Positions 63,278-64,000 of a stretch of 64,000 bases of DNA are shown one piece after another. The stretch is taken from the NCBI RefSeq assembly GCF_013318015.2, contig NZ_CP115843.1, positions 310,001 to 374,000 of the forward strand, written 5' to 3'. The DNA is from Agrobacterium tumefaciens (lineage in GTDB: Bacteria > Pseudomonadota > Alphaproteobacteria > Rhizobiales > Rhizobiaceae). The position numbers and the translations under genes were made by a program. Numbering within the stretch: position 1 is the stretch's first letter; every line of letters starts with the position of its first letter. The notes under the pieces were generated by a model. That model ran no database searches. It was given only the letters and a program-made list of their open reading frames with translations, and had not been told where the DNA came from.

Positions 63278-63883
63278 TTAGCAAAAACCGTTCAATTTAA
63301 GGATTCGATACGCTTCGATCGAGCTTCGAAGTGCATCCTCAGAGTTGCGGTCTCCGTCATTGGCGTCGGGATGGTGCATTTTGAGCCTCTCCTTATAGCG
63401 GCTCTTGATTTCTTGGGATGTCGCCTGGGAAGAAAGGCCGAGTGTTTCGAAAGCTTTGGCTTCCAGTACCTTGAGCTTTCTCTGTTGGGCGCCGATCCGC
63501 GTTTGCCCTTGCCGATCGGCTTTGCGAGCATTCAGCGTTTTTGCCGAGCCTGAACGAACTGAAGACGGTAACGGAGTTTCAGTCGCCGCGCTCACCCTCT
63601 TTCCCCAGGTCGGGCGCGCACCCGTCGTCGCTTCTTTCTGGTAACGGGCGACGTCGGCATTGGAGGGTGGTGTCGTAAAACTATAACCCTTGTTGTAGTC
63701 AGTCACATGCTCAAGGCAGAATAAGAGGTAAAGACCTTCTGCACCCGATCCCACCGGCGCACGGTGAGTACCGCTCTTTTCACACCCGTCCCATTGGCAT
63801 TTTGGGCCTGTGGCTTGGCTGGCCGATGGCGAGCGTTTGCGAGCGGATCGAAGACCTACGAATATTTTCGAATCATGCGTCAT
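63278..63883 (-). CDS. DnaJ-domain protein with N-terminal Cys/His cluster
   Basis: 201 residues from the ATG at 63883, chosen to match the usual length of rhizobial homologues; the frame is open to 63973. An N-terminal Cys/His cluster (Cys29, Cys34, His40, Cys56, His59 in KCQWDGCEKSGTHRAP and FCLEH) may bind zinc. The C-terminal J domain has AFETLGLSSQATSQEIKSRYKERLKMHHPDAND with an intact HPD motif. It would stimulate DnaK on a specific client. The spacing between the J domain and the Cys cluster is low complexity. Confidence 0.85.
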   Translation of the reverse strand: MTHDSKIFVGLRSARKRSPSASQATGPKCQWDGCEKSGTHRAPVGSGAEGLYLLFCLEHVTDYNKGYSFTTPPSNADVARYQKEATTGARPTWGKRVSAATETPLPSSVRSGSAKTLNARKADRQGQTRIGAQQRKLKVLEAKAFETLGLSSQATSQEIKSRYKERLKMHHPDANDGDRNSEDALRSSIEAYRILKLNGFC

Positions 63884-64000
63884 TGGAACTATATGGACGC
63901 GGAGGACCCCTAGGGCAACATCAGACATGTCCAATCTCGGGCAATACGTACAGGGCGCGACAGCCAACCTCACTGGGGGAAGAGCTGTTTTCTTGGCAAA

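Overview
The window reads as a stretch of a large accessory replicon (megaplasmid or chromid) of a Rhizobiaceae bacterium, most likely Agrobacterium or a close Rhizobium. Three things point there: GC-rich alphaproteobacterial coding, a lactonase at 20963-21754 whose sequence I recognise as BlcC/AttM of Agrobacterium tumefaciens, and a gene order (PotABCD-like importer, AttE-H-like ABC exporter, blcRABC, then about 17 kb later a VirB-type secretion operon) that matches my memory of the att-blc-avhB part of pAtC58. No rRNA, tRNA, CRISPR array or replication origin was seen.

Layout. 1-12.4 kb: end of a response regulator and an amidohydrolase on +, facing a ten-gene minus-strand catabolic operon. 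That operon has a polyamine-type ABC importer (attC-B-A2-A1), a TauD-like dioxygenase, an RraA-like protein, a nitrilase-family amidase, two MmgE/PrpD proteins and an ornithine-cyclodeaminase-like protein. 12.9-17.0 kb: AttE-AttFG-AttH-like ABC exporter and lipocalin-type partner. 17.4-21.8 kb: the gamma-butyrolactone and quorum-quenching unit blcR-blcABC with a palindromic operator and a terminator. 21.8-22.6 kb: decayed DNA with a methyltransferase remnant and a 193-bp element with inverted ends. 22.6-34.1 kb: a second catabolic region (SDR, GntR regulator, TIM-barrel isomerase, amino-acid importer lacking an ATPase, complete polyamine-type importer, creatinase-like M24 protein, flavin reductase). 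34.2-39.1 kb: OsmC/MarR/SDR stress genes, small hypothetical genes, a host-attachment family protein and a small regulator. 39.2-49.3 kb: a compact VirB1-VirB11 type IV secretion operon with an entry-exclusion lipoprotein but no coupling protein or relaxase in view. 49.7-64 kb: ArsR and AraC regulators, a broken receiver-domain gene, two back-to-back Rnk-like genes, a DMT exporter, glutamate dehydrogenase, small orphan genes including a zinc-ribbon plus degenerate-Nudix pair, a dual-receiver hybrid histidine kinase divergent from an HWE kinase, and a DnaJ-domain protein.

How the parts fit. Two sets of importers and C-N-bond enzymes suggest scavenging of nitrogen-rich plant or opine-like compounds. 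The blc genes degrade gamma-butyrolactone and acyl-homoserine lactones. The type IV system probably moves the replicon, with the coupling protein encoded elsewhere. The most unusual signals are several enzymes of known fold that have lost family-defining residues (RraA-like, M24, VirB1-like, VirB11 P-loop, Nudix), the importer without an ATPase, and several long perfect palindromes. No clearly new multi-gene system was proven; the best candidates are listed as findings.
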